DNA from: Planctomycetota bacterium
GTDB lineage: Bacteria; Planctomycetota; Planctomycetia; Pirellulales; Thermoguttaceae
NCBI GenBank assembly: GCA_029550925.1
Contig: JAKPGL010000037.1
Coordinates: 1 to 64,000 of the forward strand
DNA length: 64,000 nt
Reading direction: 5' to 3'
Position 1 is the first letter of the stretch. The number at the start of each line of letters is the position of its first letter. Of this stretch, positions 1 to 8,854 are shown one piece after another. The translations under genes were made by a program, and so were the position numbers. Below the pieces are notes generated by a model. It saw only the letters and a list, made by a program, of their open reading frames with translations. It was not told the DNA's origin and did not search any database.

Positions 1-23
1 AATCCTCCCACCTGATCTTTATG

Positions 24-218
24 GAGAAAATTTCAGCCGAATGCAAAGGGGGCTTATGTTAGGGCAAAATTTGCCCTGTATTGTCATTCCCGCTCTAGCG
101 GGAATCCAGGGGCCTATGAGGCGGCTACGTTGTTATTCCCCCCAAGTAGAGGCTACAAGAAACCTAGATTCCCGCCTGCGCGGGAATGACATGGTACTGC
201 ATTCAGCTAAAATGTTAC
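24..218. repeat. Composite palindromic repeat (MITE-like copy)
   Basis: The ends are imperfect inverted copies of one motif: AATTTCAGCCGAATGCA near 28-45 and TGCATTCAGCTAAAATG with GTTAC at 198-218. Inside lies a second inverted pair, TGTCATTCCCGC..GCGGGAATCCAGG at 82-110 and CCTAGATTCCCGCC..GCGGGAATGACA at 162-191. The outer motif recurs at 50745-50932 and the inner one at 22269-22296. The left end lacks the full GTAAC terminus, so this copy is decayed. The peptide that can be read through it is an artefact of the repeat. The rest of 1-644 holds no recognisable gene. Confidence 0.7.
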
Positions 219-220
219 CC

Positions 221-240
221 GTGTTGACAGACGGTGTTCC
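221..240. repeat. Partial copy of GTCTAACAGACGGTGTT repeat
   Basis: The string GTTGACAGACGGTGTTCC closely matches the right half of the 52-bp units at 19723-19826 and of the unit at 30427-30498. It directly abuts the composite repeat, so two repeat families are juxtaposed here. Only this half is visible. Confidence 0.4.
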
Positions 241-516
241 ATGCAAGAGGCAGCTGTCCTAAAACTGGTTTCCAAACGTTCTCTTGGACCGCCATATATT
301 GTGGTTGCATCGACATGCCATACTACTAATAGCGTTCTGCACGGTTCTTCTTGCGTTTTCCTGAAAACAAAGGGAGGGAAGATACAGAAGATGGGACTAT
401 TTTAGCAATTTTTTGGGGAACATGGTTTGGCGAAAGGGACTCTGGACGTGTGGTCCGAAGGAGGGAGTCTGCCTAAGTGATAAGGGGGAGTTCTCTCCTG
501 GAAGTCTAAGAGGTGG

Positions 517-522
517 TATAAT
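517..522 (+). promoter_or_regulatory. Candidate -10 box (TATAAT) for the exported TPR gene
   Basis: A perfect TATAAT lies about 120 bases before the start codon of the TPR gene at 645. No convincing -35 hexamer sits 16-18 bases upstream, so this is a weak call based on one hexamer and its position. Confidence 0.3.
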
Positions 523-644
523 TGGGAAACCTGAGGTTTTCTCTCCCGGCTGGTAAAGCGGGGGGAGGTGTGGTGGAAAACTCGGTGCGGAAAATCGGGA
601 AGTAGGTTCTGTCTGTTTCACCTTCAGTTTTGGGGAGAGGATTC

Positions 645-1985
645 ATGAGAGCGGGTTGTCAGCGCAGGTACATGGTAGGGTTGATGGTGGGCCTGTTGGG
701 GATGTGGGCGGCGACGGTATGCTCGGCGGAGCCGGTGCCTGTGGGCGAGACGCCGCCTGTAGGAGAGCCGCCTCAACAGATTCAGGAAGTGCAGGACGCA
801 GTAACGCGGTTTCGGAACGGGGACATTGAAGGCGCCCGGGCGTTGCTGGCGGCGGCGTGCAAGAAACACGCCGACTTGCCGCCGCCCGACGTGATCATGG
901 CCCAATTGTTCGCTTCGGTGAATCAATTGGATCGGGCGATTCTTTCATTGGAGTCGGCCATTAAGGAATCGCCTACGGATCCGGAAGCGCTTGTGATTTT
1001 GGCCGATCTGGCGTTTCGAGGCGGACGGCAGACGGAAGCCAAGTTTCTTTACACGGAAGCGCAGCGGCTAATGAACGAGTTTAAGGGGACGGCCCGGCGG
1101 AAAAAGCTGATTTTGCAGCGGATGTGTTCTGGGTTGGCCGGTTTGGCCGAGGCGGCCGAAGATTGGGCGACTGCCCAGAAACATCTGGAAACTTGGCTCA
1201 AAGAGGACCCGGACAATGTGATGGCCTTGCAGCGGCTGGGTCGGGCTTTGTTCCAACAGAATAAAGCAGACGAAGCGATGGAGAAATTTCGGGCGGCTAA
1301 AAAGGCCAACGACCAGGTGCTGACTCCCGAAGCGATCATGGCGCAGTTATACGAATCGGCGGGTCAGCGGGAACAGGCGGCCAAGATGATGGTGGCGGCC
1401 CTGAACGCGGAACCGAAAAACTTACAGACCCGTTTGGCTGCCGCCCAATGGGCCTTCGATACCGAACAGTACGACCAGGCCAAACAACAAGTGGAAATCG
1501 CCCTAAAGCTCGACCCCGATTCTTTCCAGGCGAAGATGCTGGCCGGGTTGGTGGCCTATTTTATGAAGGACTATAAGACGGCGGAAAGCCATTTTCAGTC
1601 GGCCCATCTACAATCGCCCGGCAATTTCGCCGCCTTGAACAACTGGGCGTTGGCCCTGACAGAACAAGACGAAGAAGCCAAAAAACGGAAGGCCCTCGAA
1701 GTGGCCCAGATCGGCGCTCAAGCATTCGGCAATGTGGCCGAAGCTTGGTCCACCTATGGGTGGGTGTTGTATCGGTTAGGTCGGCTCAACGAGGCGGACC
1801 AGGCCTTAGGCCGGGCGGCTTCCAGCGGCCAGCTCAGCCCCGACACCGCTTTTTATATCGCCCGGGTGATGGTCGATCGAGGCCAAACCGACCGGGCCAA
1901 GGAACTGCTCAAACAAGCCCTCCAAACCAAACGGCCTTTCTCCAAACGTCAAGAGGCCGAGGCCCTGCTCAAAGGGCTCCGATAG
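645..1985 (+). CDS. Exported tetratricopeptide-repeat protein
   Basis: The protein has about 446 residues and starts with a signal peptide: a basic start (RAGCQRR), a hydrophobic stretch MVGLMVGLLGMWAATVCSA, and probable cleavage before EPVPVGE. The rest is a string of TPR helices with typical spacing, for example VMAQLFASVNQLDRAILSLE and AEAWSTYGWVLYRLGRLNEA, so it is probably a periplasmic scaffold with no enzymatic motif. ATG 645 was chosen because GGAGAGG lies five bases before it. An in-frame TTG at 630 has no ribosome site. The gene stands alone and converges on the fatty-acid-type cassette. Its binding partner cannot be deduced. Confidence 0.85.
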   Translation: MRAGCQRRYMVGLMVGLLGMWAATVCSAEPVPVGETPPVGEPPQQIQEVQDAVTRFRNGDIEGARALLAAACKKHADLPPPDVIMAQLFASVNQLDRAILSLESAIKESPTDPEALVILADLAFRGGRQTEAKFLYTEAQRLMNEFKGTARRKKLILQRMCSGLAGLAEAAEDWATAQKHLETWLKEDPDNVMALQRLGRALFQQNKADEAMEKFRAAKKANDQVLTPEAIMAQLYESAGQREQAAKMMVAALNAEPKNLQTRLAAAQWAFDTEQYDQAKQQVEIALKLDPDSFQAKMLAGLVAYFMKDYKTAESHFQSAHLQSPGNFAALNNWALALTEQDEEAKKRKALEVAQIGAQAFGNVAEAWSTYGWVLYRLGRLNEADQALGRAASSGQLSPDTAFYIARVMVDRGQTDRAKELLKQALQTKRPFSKRQEAEALLKGLR

Positions 1986-2020
1986 CGGCTGAAGGCCAGA
2001 AAAGGGGACTTTCATTCTCC

Positions 2021-2047
2021 GCCCTCTTATAGGAACAAACAGAGGGC
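2021..2047. terminator. Weak bidirectional hairpin between convergent genes
   Basis: GCCCTCT at 2021-2027 pairs with AGAGGGC at 2041-2047 around a 13-base loop, midway between two convergent stop codons. There is no clear T tract, so termination activity is only suggested by position. Confidence 0.35.
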
Positions 2048-2064
2048 AGAGAGGTTCCCTCGTT

Positions 2065-3348
2065 TCAGCCGGTGAAACGTTCGACGATCAGGGCGACATT
2101 CTGGCCGCCAAAGCCGAAACTGTTGGACATGGCCCGTCGGCAGGGAGCGGGGCGGGCTATATTGGGCACATAGTCCAGGTCGCAATCGGGGTCGGGTTCT
2201 TCATAGTTGATCGTTGGCGGCAGGATGTTGTCGCGGAGAGCCAGCAAGCAGATGATCAGTTCTGTGGCGCCGGCCGCCGCAATCAAATGGCCCATCATGC
2301 TCTTGGTGCTGGAGACGGGGACTTTATACGCCTGCGGTCCGAACACCTCCTTGATGGCCAATGTTTCGACCCGGTCGTTGACGGCGGTGCTGGTGCCGTG
2401 GGCGTTGATATAGTCGATCTGTTCTGGGGCCACTCGGGCGTCCTGCAAGGCTAGACGCATGCAACTAATGGCGCCGCGCCCCTCAGGATGGACATCGGTG
2501 ATTCGGAAGGCGTCGGCTGTTGAGCCGTAACCGATTAGCTCTCCATAGATTTTTGCCCCTCGGCGTTTGGCCCGCTCCAATTCCTCCAGGATGATCATGC
2601 TAGCGCCTTCGCCTAGTACAAAGCCATCCCGTCGCCGGTCGAACGGTCGGGATGCCTTGGTAGGCTCTTCGTTGTAGGTGCTCAGGGCCGTCAGTAGATT
2701 GAAGCCGGTCAGGCCGAATGGATGGATCATCGAATGGGCGCCGCCGGCGAGCATTAGGTCGGCTTCATCTCGGCGGATGATTTCGGCGGCTTCACCGATG
2801 GCTTGGCTGCTGGCGGCGCAAGCGGTCAGGCAATTCAGATTGGGGCCTTCCGCGCCGAACAGGCTGGCCAGATGGCCGGCGGGCATGTTCGGCTCCTGTT
2901 CCAATTCGGACATAGGATGGAGGACCTCCATGCCTTTACGCATGAACTGGGCCAGATCAAACTGTCCTCCCCTCAAGGCGGCCGCCATCATCTGCGAGAA
3001 CCGATGGAAATCCTGCTGTCCCTCGCCGCTGCCCAGATACACGCCGAAACGGGTTGGATCAAGTGGGGTGTCGAGAATGCCGGAGTCGGCCACGGCCTTT
3101 TTGGCCGCCCCAACCGCAAAATGGGTGTGCCGACCTTGATGCTTCCAATCTTCCGGATTTTCCCCCACCTCGGCAATGGACCACCGGCGGACTTCCGCGG
3201 CAATTTTGGTAGGGAAGTGACTGGCGTCGAACAGGCTGATATAGTCAACGCCGGATCGGCTTTCCAAAAGGGCCTTCCACACGCCTTCGATGTCGGCGCC
3301 CAATGGCGTCACCCAACCGATTCCGGTAATCACGACCCGTCGTCGCAT
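2065..3348 (-). CDS. fabF: Beta-ketoacyl-ACP synthase II-type condensing enzyme (FabF-like)
   Basis: This 427-residue thiolase-fold enzyme should condense malonyl-ACP with an acyl-ACP in the cytoplasm. The catalytic triad is visible: Cys177 in TACAASSQ, His317 in INAHGTSTAVND and His354 in KSMMGHLIAAAGATE, with Lys349. The glycine-rich end SNSFGFGGQN is also present. ATG 3348 is preferred because AAGGAG lies nine bases before it. A GTG three codons upstream would leave no spacer. It is the last gene of a five-gene cassette of two dehydratases, FabG and an unusually long ACP, rather than a usual fabD-containing operon. This suggests a dedicated acyl product rather than housekeeping fatty acids. 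The substrate is unknown. Confidence 0.9.
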   Translation of the reverse strand: MRRRVVITGIGWVTPLGADIEGVWKALLESRSGVDYISLFDASHFPTKIAAEVRRWSIAEVGENPEDWKHQGRHTHFAVGAAKKAVADSGILDTPLDPTRFGVYLGSGEGQQDFHRFSQMMAAALRGGQFDLAQFMRKGMEVLHPMSELEQEPNMPAGHLASLFGAEGPNLNCLTACAASSQAIGEAAEIIRRDEADLMLAGGAHSMIHPFGLTGFNLLTALSTYNEEPTKASRPFDRRRDGFVLGEGASMIILEELERAKRRGAKIYGELIGYGSTADAFRITDVHPEGRGAISCMRLALQDARVAPEQIDYINAHGTSTAVNDRVETLAIKEVFGPQAYKVPVSSTKSMMGHLIAAAGATELIICLLALRDNILPPTINYEEPDPDCDLDYVPNIARPAPCRRAMSNSFGFGGQNVALIVERFTG

Positions 3349-3439
3349 TCCATCCACTCCTTGAACAACACTCCCAGAGCAAAATCAACACGCTTAGGCC
3401 GATTATGGGAGGAATGTCCCCTCAGTCCGACTTGGCGGC

Positions 3440-3970
3440 TTAATCAGGGGTGGTGATTTCGGCCTGGCGCATCCATTCCGGCTCTTGCAGGGGGGAACCA
3501 TCGGGGAGTCGGCCCACCTGGAACGTCCCCAACGCCCGGAGCCAGAATAGAAGGGTTTTCGGCTTGAACAACATTTTATCCGCAAAATCGCCGTTCAGAT
3601 GGGCGAACATGAGTTGGAGTTCGGCCAGGAGTTCTTCGTTTCGATGCACCGTTGCACGAACGGAGGCTCCATCCTTCTGTAGGGCTTCGATGACGGCGGT
3701 ATAGACGAGGCTGTCGCCGGGTGTAGCCTCGGCGTAGAATCGGGCGGAACTGATCTTGGCCAAAACGACTTTTTCCCGGAAATCGGAACACTGAGCTACC
3801 AAAAGACCGCCCGTCTGCGCCACCCCTTCGACGATCAAACTGGCCGGCATGACCGGATAACCGGGAAAATGGTCCTGCAAGTGCTCCTCGGCCAGGGAGA
3901 TATTTTTGATCGCCTTGGCCCGGCGTCCGCATTCAAACTCTAAAAACCGATCTATCCAGAACCAACGCAT
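3440..3970 (-). CDS. FabZ-like 3-hydroxyacyl-ACP dehydratase (first paralogue)
   Basis: A hot-dog-fold dehydratase of 176 residues. The FabZ signature is clear: HFPGYPVMP with catalytic His34, then LIVEGVAQTGG with Glu48, and the 14-residue His-Glu spacing of the family. It should remove water from 3-hydroxyacyl-ACP. AGGAGA lies ten bases before the ATG. The protein is longer than E. coli FabZ because of a C-terminal tail (from about residue 140) that matches nothing I recognise. A second paralogue with the same residue numbering begins the cassette, so the two probably act at different chain lengths or form a hetero-oligomer. That division of labour is inference. Confidence 0.85.
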   Translation of the reverse strand: MRWFWIDRFLEFECGRRAKAIKNISLAEEHLQDHFPGYPVMPASLIVEGVAQTGGLLVAQCSDFREKVVLAKISSARFYAEATPGDSLVYTAVIEALQKDGASVRATVHRNEELLAELQLMFAHLNGDFADKMLFKPKTLLFWLRALGTFQVGRLPDGSPLQEPEWMRQAEITTPD

Positions 3971-4199
3971 AACGTTTGAATCTCCTGGCCGGGAAAAATG
4001 CCTCGCCCGACAGGGGACGCTACTTTCTGATTTCCCTTGCCGCCCTCGAAATTAGTCCGAAGCCTCTCCGCAGGCACGGCAACATACTCTGCACGCCCTT
4101 TCTGTAGAAACGCACCCCGCGAGTCGGACAACTCGTGAACCCAACGGGGAAAGCCTCCTTAGGAAGAAGGCGGTACGAGGACGCCTGTCGGAAGACCGC

Positions 4200-4586
4200 T
4201 CAGACCCCCAGTTTCATTTCCACATACCGGCAAATATCGCCGACGGTCATCACATTCGGGAAATCCTGGACCACAGGGTTTTCTGCAAACTTATCCAGGT
4301 TGACAAACGGGATTCGCTGCCGAAGGGCCGTCAGACCTTCGGGAGTTAGCTTGCCGTCTTTAACGTACTGGGCGTTGGTAAGGATGTCTTGGGGCACCAA
4401 GTCGCCTTGAGGAATCTTGATGTCGAAGGTCTTTTCCAGGCGAAAGACGATGTCCAGGAAGTCGATCGACTCGGCCCCCAGATCGCCGACCAAAGTCGCT
4501 TCCGGAGTTACTTCTTCCTCATCGACGCCCAAAGCATCCACTAAAGCCGCTTGCACCTTCGCGAAAATCTCTTCTTTACTTGGCAT
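4200..4586 (-). CDS. Acyl carrier protein, elongated type
   Basis: The phosphopantetheine site is DLGAESIDFLDIVFRLE with Ser40, and acidic helix I and helix II read as a normal ACP. At 128 residues it is about 50 longer than a housekeeping ACP. The extra segment, about residues 60-105 (GDLVPQDILTNAQY to PFVNLDKF), lies between the recognition helix and the terminal helix, which carries VGDICRYVEMKLG. GGGAGGTGATAC precedes the ATG at ideal spacing. Its place between fabG and the first dehydratase suggests it is the dedicated carrier for this cassette. The insert may mediate docking to the partner enzymes. Confidence 0.88.
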   Translation of the reverse strand: MPSKEEIFAKVQAALVDALGVDEEEVTPEATLVGDLGAESIDFLDIVFRLEKTFDIKIPQGDLVPQDILTNAQYVKDGKLTPEGLTALRQRIPFVNLDKFAENPVVQDFPNVMTVGDICRYVEMKLGV

Positions 4587-4796
4587 GTATCACCTCCCGA
4601 AACGTCAAACCTTGTGAACTTGTGAACTGTTTTATCTTTGGATTGGCCTATTGGATTGGAACCAACGCAATTCCGCTCGTTTTCTCATCCAATAGGATAT
4701 TTCCTTTTTTTCTTCCCTGGGAACCGCTGTTCGCTCTGAGGTGGAGAACGTTGCGATTCGGTAAATGGTTTCCGTCTTCCTAGCAGAAGGAAATCC

Positions 4797-5537
4797 TCAC
4801 ATGGCCATGCCGCCGTCCACGGCCAAGACTTGCCCGGTGATATAACCGGCCTCGTCGCTGGCCAGAAAACACACCGCTGCGGCCACATCTTCGACCGAGC
4901 CCATCCGGCCCAAAGGAATAAGGGATATCGCCCGCTCTTTCGCTTTGTCGGGTAGGACCCGAGTCATTTCCGTATCAATAAACCCCGGGGCCACCGCATT
5001 GCAACAGATATGTCGTCCCGCCATTTCTCGAGCCACGGTTTTGGTAAAACCGACCACCCCGGCTTTAGATGCGGAGTAATTGGCCTGCCCCGGATTGCCC
5101 ATCAGGCCAGACACGCTGGCGATGTTGACGATCCGGCCGCTGCGCTGCCGCATCATAATCCGACAGGCGTGTTTCGTCATCAGGAAGGTACCCTTCAAAT
5201 TCACCGTCAGTACGGCGTCCCAATCTTCCTGACTCATCGCCACCAGCAGTCCGTCCCGGGTGATGCCGGCGTTATTGATCAGGATATCGACTCGGCCGGT
5301 CTTGGCGGTTACCTCCTCGAAGAGTTTTTCCACCGCATCTTCTTGGGTGACATTCACCACGAAGGTATGCACCCCGCCGGGGGCGTTGGCCAGCGAGGCA
5401 GCGGCTTCCTGCAACGCCTGCTCCAGCATATCGACCAACACCACCGTAGCGCCGCCCTCGGCCAATCGCCGGGCAATCGCCAAGCCGATCCCACGAGCCG
5501 CCCCTGTTACAATCGCTGTTTTCCCCTGAAATTTCAT
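4797..5537 (-). CDS. fabG: 3-oxoacyl-ACP reductase (FabG-like SDR)
   Basis: A 246-residue short-chain dehydrogenase, the family's normal length. It has the cofactor motif TGAARGIG (residues 11-18), NNAG at 88-91 and the catalytic set Ser141, Tyr154 and Lys158 in SVSGLMG and YSASKAG. It should reduce 3-oxoacyl-ACP with NADPH. GAGGGAG lies about nine bases before the ATG. Between the second dehydratase and the long ACP, it completes the reductase-dehydratase part of an elongation cycle. The cassette contains no enoyl reductase, so the product may stay unsaturated or use FabI encoded elsewhere. Confidence 0.92.
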   Translation of the reverse strand: MKFQGKTAIVTGAARGIGLAIARRLAEGGATVVLVDMLEQALQEAAASLANAPGGVHTFVVNVTQEDAVEKLFEEVTAKTGRVDILINNAGITRDGLLVAMSQEDWDAVLTVNLKGTFLMTKHACRIMMRQRSGRIVNIASVSGLMGNPGQANYSASKAGVVGFTKTVAREMAGRHICCNAVAPGFIDTEMTRVLPDKAKERAISLIPLGRMGSVEDVAAAVCFLASDEAGYITGQVLAVDGGMAM

Positions 5538-5704
5538 CGACCTTGCTCCCTCAAGCGTTCTACCACTGCTTGCAACAACCTATCCCACCTCCCTGAGGCA
5601 CATTCCTTACTCGAAAATCAAAAAAACGTCTCCTCGAAAATCTGTGTTTTGTCTTCTTTTCGGAACTTACCGGCAGGAATAGAGGCCCCTCCTGGGGCGG
5701 CCTT

Positions 5705-6214
5705 CTACGAACCGGCATGGGCCGAACTGGCTGTCTCGACTTCTCCTCCAAGATATAAAAGCCGAAATTTCTTCCGCAGTTCTTTTCGGACCCAATCGTC
5801 GGCGTATTTGCGTTCGGGTTGGGTGTCGGCCAAATTATAACGCACCAGCACCAGCCGTCCACCCACCGCAAACTGCCCCTCCACCGTACCCTGAGCCTTC
5901 AGCCGGGTCTCCTCTGCGGTTTGTCCAAGGATTTCCGCTTCCACGCGCAAGGTCTGCCCAGGCACCACAAAACGTCCATATTTGACGTTCGACGCCTGCC
6001 GAAGGACCACCATACTATGGGCAAAATCTTCGCTGGCCCGCACCAGCCACGCTCCTGCCTGCACCATCGCCTCTAACATCAACACCCCGGGCATCACCGG
6101 AAATTGGGGGAAATGGTCGGCCAGGTATTCCTCTGCCAATGAGAGGTTTTTCAGGGCCGTAATCCGCCGCCCCGGCGTCAACTCCACGATGCGATCAATC
6201 AACGAAAAATGCAT
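5705..6214 (-). CDS. FabZ-like 3-hydroxyacyl-ACP dehydratase (second paralogue)
   Basis: A 169-residue hot-dog protein with His34 in DHFPQFPVMPG and Glu48 in LMLEAMVQAG, the same positions as the paralogue at 3440-3970. ATG 6214 gives MHFSLIDRIVEL, which aligns end to end with the paralogue's MRWFWIDRFLEF. An in-frame TTG five codons earlier is less likely. It is the first gene of the cassette and lies about 75 bases behind a TTGTAG/TATATT promoter. Its C-terminal tail (from about residue 140) differs from the paralogue's. Dehydratase chemistry is well supported. Chain-length preference is not visible. Confidence 0.85.
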   Translation of the reverse strand: MHFSLIDRIVELTPGRRITALKNLSLAEEYLADHFPQFPVMPGVLMLEAMVQAGAWLVRASEDFAHSMVVLRQASNVKYGRFVVPGQTLRVEAEILGQTAEETRLKAQGTVEGQFAVGGRLVLVRYNLADTQPERKYADDWVRKELRKKFRLLYLGGEVETASSAHAGS

Positions 6215-6291
6215 AGCTTTCTGATCCAAGAGATAAAATTCTCTTCGCTGCCGTAGAGAACTTCGCCCTCTCCGGCTGACGTAAATCCTCT

Positions 6292-6320
6292 AATATACTT
6301 AGCCGACTGCCAACCTACAA
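6292..6320 (-). promoter_or_regulatory. Promoter of the fatty-acid-type cassette
   Basis: On the minus strand, TTGTAG (6320-6315) is followed after 17 bases by TATATT (6297-6292), a reasonable housekeeping promoter that would start transcription about 70 bases before the dehydratase ATG. The remaining bases to 6618 contain no gene or strong hairpin that I can support. Confidence 0.5.
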
Positions 6321-6618
6321 CTCCTAAATCTCTCCGATAAGGTACGAATTTTGGCCTTTTTGCCAGATGGCCCACCCAATAGATACCACTAAAGAGGTAG
6401 AACAAAGACGCCTTTGTAGGTAAATATGCTTGGGTCTTTGTTCGACTTCACCCGGTTGAATTAGCCTGTGTTCTGCCTTTTCGCCTATCCGGGACATAAG
6501 ATAGGTCGTTTGCACCGGGCGCAGTAAGGATACCCTCCTTGTCATCCCTATCTGGACGGTAATAAGAGGGGGGCTTCTACTCGGCCGAAATGTTCCTGCC
6601 TAGGGAGAAAAGGCCTCC

Positions 6619-8178
6619 TTACACATTCCCTATCCAGCTGAGCCGATACATCCGGGCAAAGGCTTTGAACCGCCGGGCGTCGCCTCGGTCGCCGCAAAAG
6701 AACACCGGATGCGGCCCGGCATACGCCTGGCACACATCGTCCAGACCCTCCAGTTCTACCAGCACCCGGGTGGCACAACCGCCGGTCGGCGGACAGCCGG
6801 GCGAACTGACCACCTTGCCACGCCAACAGCAGAGGCTATCCTTGCCCACATTATACCGGACCAAAAGCACCGGCTCGCCCGGCTTCCACTCGACGTCCAA
6901 AGCGGGCGTCTTGGGCAACTGATGGAAAAACGGCCGGACCATGAACTTCTGCGAAGGGCCCTCCGGCCCGTGCAGCTTCCAGGCACAGGTACAGTGGGCG
7001 CCGAAATAGAGGTTTTCGCTGGTGTCGAACTCCGGGTTGTGTTGGAAGCCGGCCCGGTCCAGAAGCCATCGCCCCAGCATCAGAGTCAGGGTCGGGTCCA
7101 GGTGGTTTTCACAGCCACAGGGAAACAATTGCCCATTGTGCCATGCGAAACTATAACAGGGTTTCCGATGTTTGAGCATCAGGCATTGGATGGTAATGGC
7201 GTCGGCCCCATACCGCTGGATCATCCGACGCACCGCATGGTGGGCCCGGATGGCATCGACAAACGCCTCGTCGGCCACATCCATTACCCGCTCCGCTTGC
7301 TTTTTGAATGCCATGGCCTCCTGCTGAATGGCCGGGGTGGCTTCGATAGCGTCGAACGCAGCGTTGAACTCCTCGGCTGGGATGGCCACGATCTCCACGC
7401 CAAGCGTCTTTTCCACATCTTGGGTCATCTGTCGGACGCCGCCGGCAATGCGGAGCAATCGGCTTTGGGCGAGCATTTTGCGGGCGTGCACCGCCCGAAG
7501 GCCCCGCTCAATCTCAGGAAAATTTTCTATCGAGTGGATGTAATAAAAACCTTCGGATTTGCGGAGCGGTTCGGGCGGCAACTGATGGTTGGCCCCCAGG
7601 GCATGATACACAATGGCCGTCGGCGCAGCCTCTGTAGCAATCCGATAGGCCGCCCCGGAAAGCGTGTTATAGAAATTGACCACCAGCACCGCATCCAACC
7701 CCGCGTCTTTCGCCTGGGCGATGAACTCTTCCAGTTTTGCTTTTTGATAGATCGGCTCAGGCCGGATGGTCATCTCCAGACCCAACTGCTGGGACAACTG
7801 TTCGATCTGGTGGGCGAACTTTTTCTGTTGCTCGGCGTACTGGAACTGGCCGCCCGGCCAGGTGAACCATTGGTGCTTGGCCCAACTATCCTCCATTTGA
7901 CCGGCCAACACCACTTCCTCCGGCGGGTAGAGAAAGACGGTCCAGATGCGGGCGGGCTTTTTTTCTTTTGGCGGCAAGAGGGGCTTTTCTCCTTCGGAGG
8001 CCGCCGCTTCCACCCAGGCGGCTTGGCTCCAAACCGCCGCCGCCCCGGCCAGGCCCGTAGAAGTCAAAAATTCTCGCCGCCCCAGAAGCAATTTCTCTTC
8101 TCCGTCAGGTAAGCGATCCTGGTTTGAGTTGTTCTTGGAAAACGCTCGATTCCCCCCGGCTTCACAAGATTCGCACAT
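6619..8178 (-). CDS. Tat-exported FucI/AraA-fold protein of unknown function
   Basis: The N-terminus carries a twin-arginine signal, GRREFLTSTGLAGAAAVW, with the arginines at residues 34-35, so the folded protein is probably exported. The remainder resembles L-fucose/L-arabinose isomerase folds. An alpha/beta N-terminal domain contains DAVLVVNFYNTLSG. A C-terminal part reads CENHLDPTLTLML, then DTSENLYFGAHCTCAWKLHGPEG, the region where isomerases bind metal through Glu, Asp and His. At 519 residues it is near the size of those isomerases plus a signal. AAAGGAG lies eight bases before the ATG. Nearby carbohydrate genes (GH51, YjbQ opposite) fit sugar use. An exported isomerase is odd, so the reaction is left open. 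Confidence 0.6.
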   Translation of the reverse strand: MCESCEAGGNRAFSKNNSNQDRLPDGEEKLLLGRREFLTSTGLAGAAAVWSQAAWVEAAASEGEKPLLPPKEKKPARIWTVFLYPPEEVVLAGQMEDSWAKHQWFTWPGGQFQYAEQQKKFAHQIEQLSQQLGLEMTIRPEPIYQKAKLEEFIAQAKDAGLDAVLVVNFYNTLSGAAYRIATEAAPTAIVYHALGANHQLPPEPLRKSEGFYYIHSIENFPEIERGLRAVHARKMLAQSRLLRIAGGVRQMTQDVEKTLGVEIVAIPAEEFNAAFDAIEATPAIQQEAMAFKKQAERVMDVADEAFVDAIRAHHAVRRMIQRYGADAITIQCLMLKHRKPCYSFAWHNGQLFPCGCENHLDPTLTLMLGRWLLDRAGFQHNPEFDTSENLYFGAHCTCAWKLHGPEGPSQKFMVRPFFHQLPKTPALDVEWKPGEPVLLVRYNVGKDSLCCWRGKVVSSPGCPPTGGCATRVLVELEGLDDVCQAYAGPHPVFFCGDRGDARRFKAFARMYRLSWIGNV

Positions 8179-8353
8179 CGCTTTAGCTCCTTTATCGGAA
8201 TGAGATTGGCGGTGCGGCAGCCGCCCCTATTCTATCTGCCGCCATTTTGCCAGTCCAGAATCAAACCCCTAGGCGACCAGAAAAAGCTGGTTTATATTTA
8301 TGGACATTAGGTTTGGGCCTTCAAGGCCGGATATTGCCGGAGAGGACTGCCGT

Positions 8354-8806
8354 ATGGCTTGGTTTCAGCACCCGTTGCAATTGCCGCCGTTGCCGCCGGG
8401 ACTGCATGACATTACCCGCCATGTGCTTCAGGCGGCGCCGGAACTGCGGCAAATCCGGATCGGGCTGATGCACCTGTTTTTGCAGCATACGTCAGCGTCG
8501 CTTACGATCAACGAAGCGGCCGATCCGAATGTGCCAAAGGATCTGGATCGGCTCCTGGACCACCTAGCCCCGGCCGATTTTCCCTATGCGCATCAAGAAG
8601 AAGGGCCGGACGATATGCCCGGCCACGCCAAAAGTTCTCTATTAGGATGTTCCCTTGCTGTGCCGATCCGGGACGGCAGGCTTTGCCTGGGCGCCTGGCA
8701 GGGGATATTCTTGTGCGAACACCGCCGGCGCAGCACCGGCCGACGCCTGATGATCACCCTCCAAGGCGAACTGCTATCCGACCGGCCGGACGCTTCGGAA
8801 AGGTAA
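8354..8806 (+). CDS. YjbQ/UPF0047 family protein
   Basis: About 150 residues carrying the whole UPF0047 signature: LQHTSASLTINEAADPNV, then GPDDMPGHAKSSLLG, then LGAWQGIFLCEHRRR. The conserved histidines and acidic residues line the presumed active site. Members such as E. coli YjbQ show low thiamine-phosphate-synthase-like activity, but the physiological role is unsettled. ATG 8354 has GAGAGG eight bases before it and gives the family's usual length. A more upstream ATG (8300) would add an unconserved tail. It is divergent from the FucI-like gene and convergent with the arabinofuranosidase gene. Confidence 0.88.
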   Translation: MAWFQHPLQLPPLPPGLHDITRHVLQAAPELRQIRIGLMHLFLQHTSASLTINEAADPNVPKDLDRLLDHLAPADFPYAHQEEGPDDMPGHAKSSLLGCSLAVPIRDGRLCLGAWQGIFLCEHRRRSTGRRLMITLQGELLSDRPDASER

Positions 8807-8854
8807 CAGCAGCCCGTCGGTTCGGTTGGCAGTCCAGCAGGACTTTCGCAACTT

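Noticed and set aside
41-262. 73-codon open frame reading VIPALAGIQ..LDSRLRGND
   Set aside because: It is a translation of the palindromic repeat; such peptides recur wherever this repeat type occurs and no ribosome site is present.
2803-3456. 217-codon plus-strand frame opposite fabF
   Set aside because: Shadow of a conserved minus-strand gene; composition is Arg/Pro-rich and no domain is recognisable.
6709-8112. 467-codon plus-strand frame opposite the FucI-like gene
   Set aside because: Opposite-strand shadow of a gene with a clear Tat signal and ribosome site; no ribosome site of its own.
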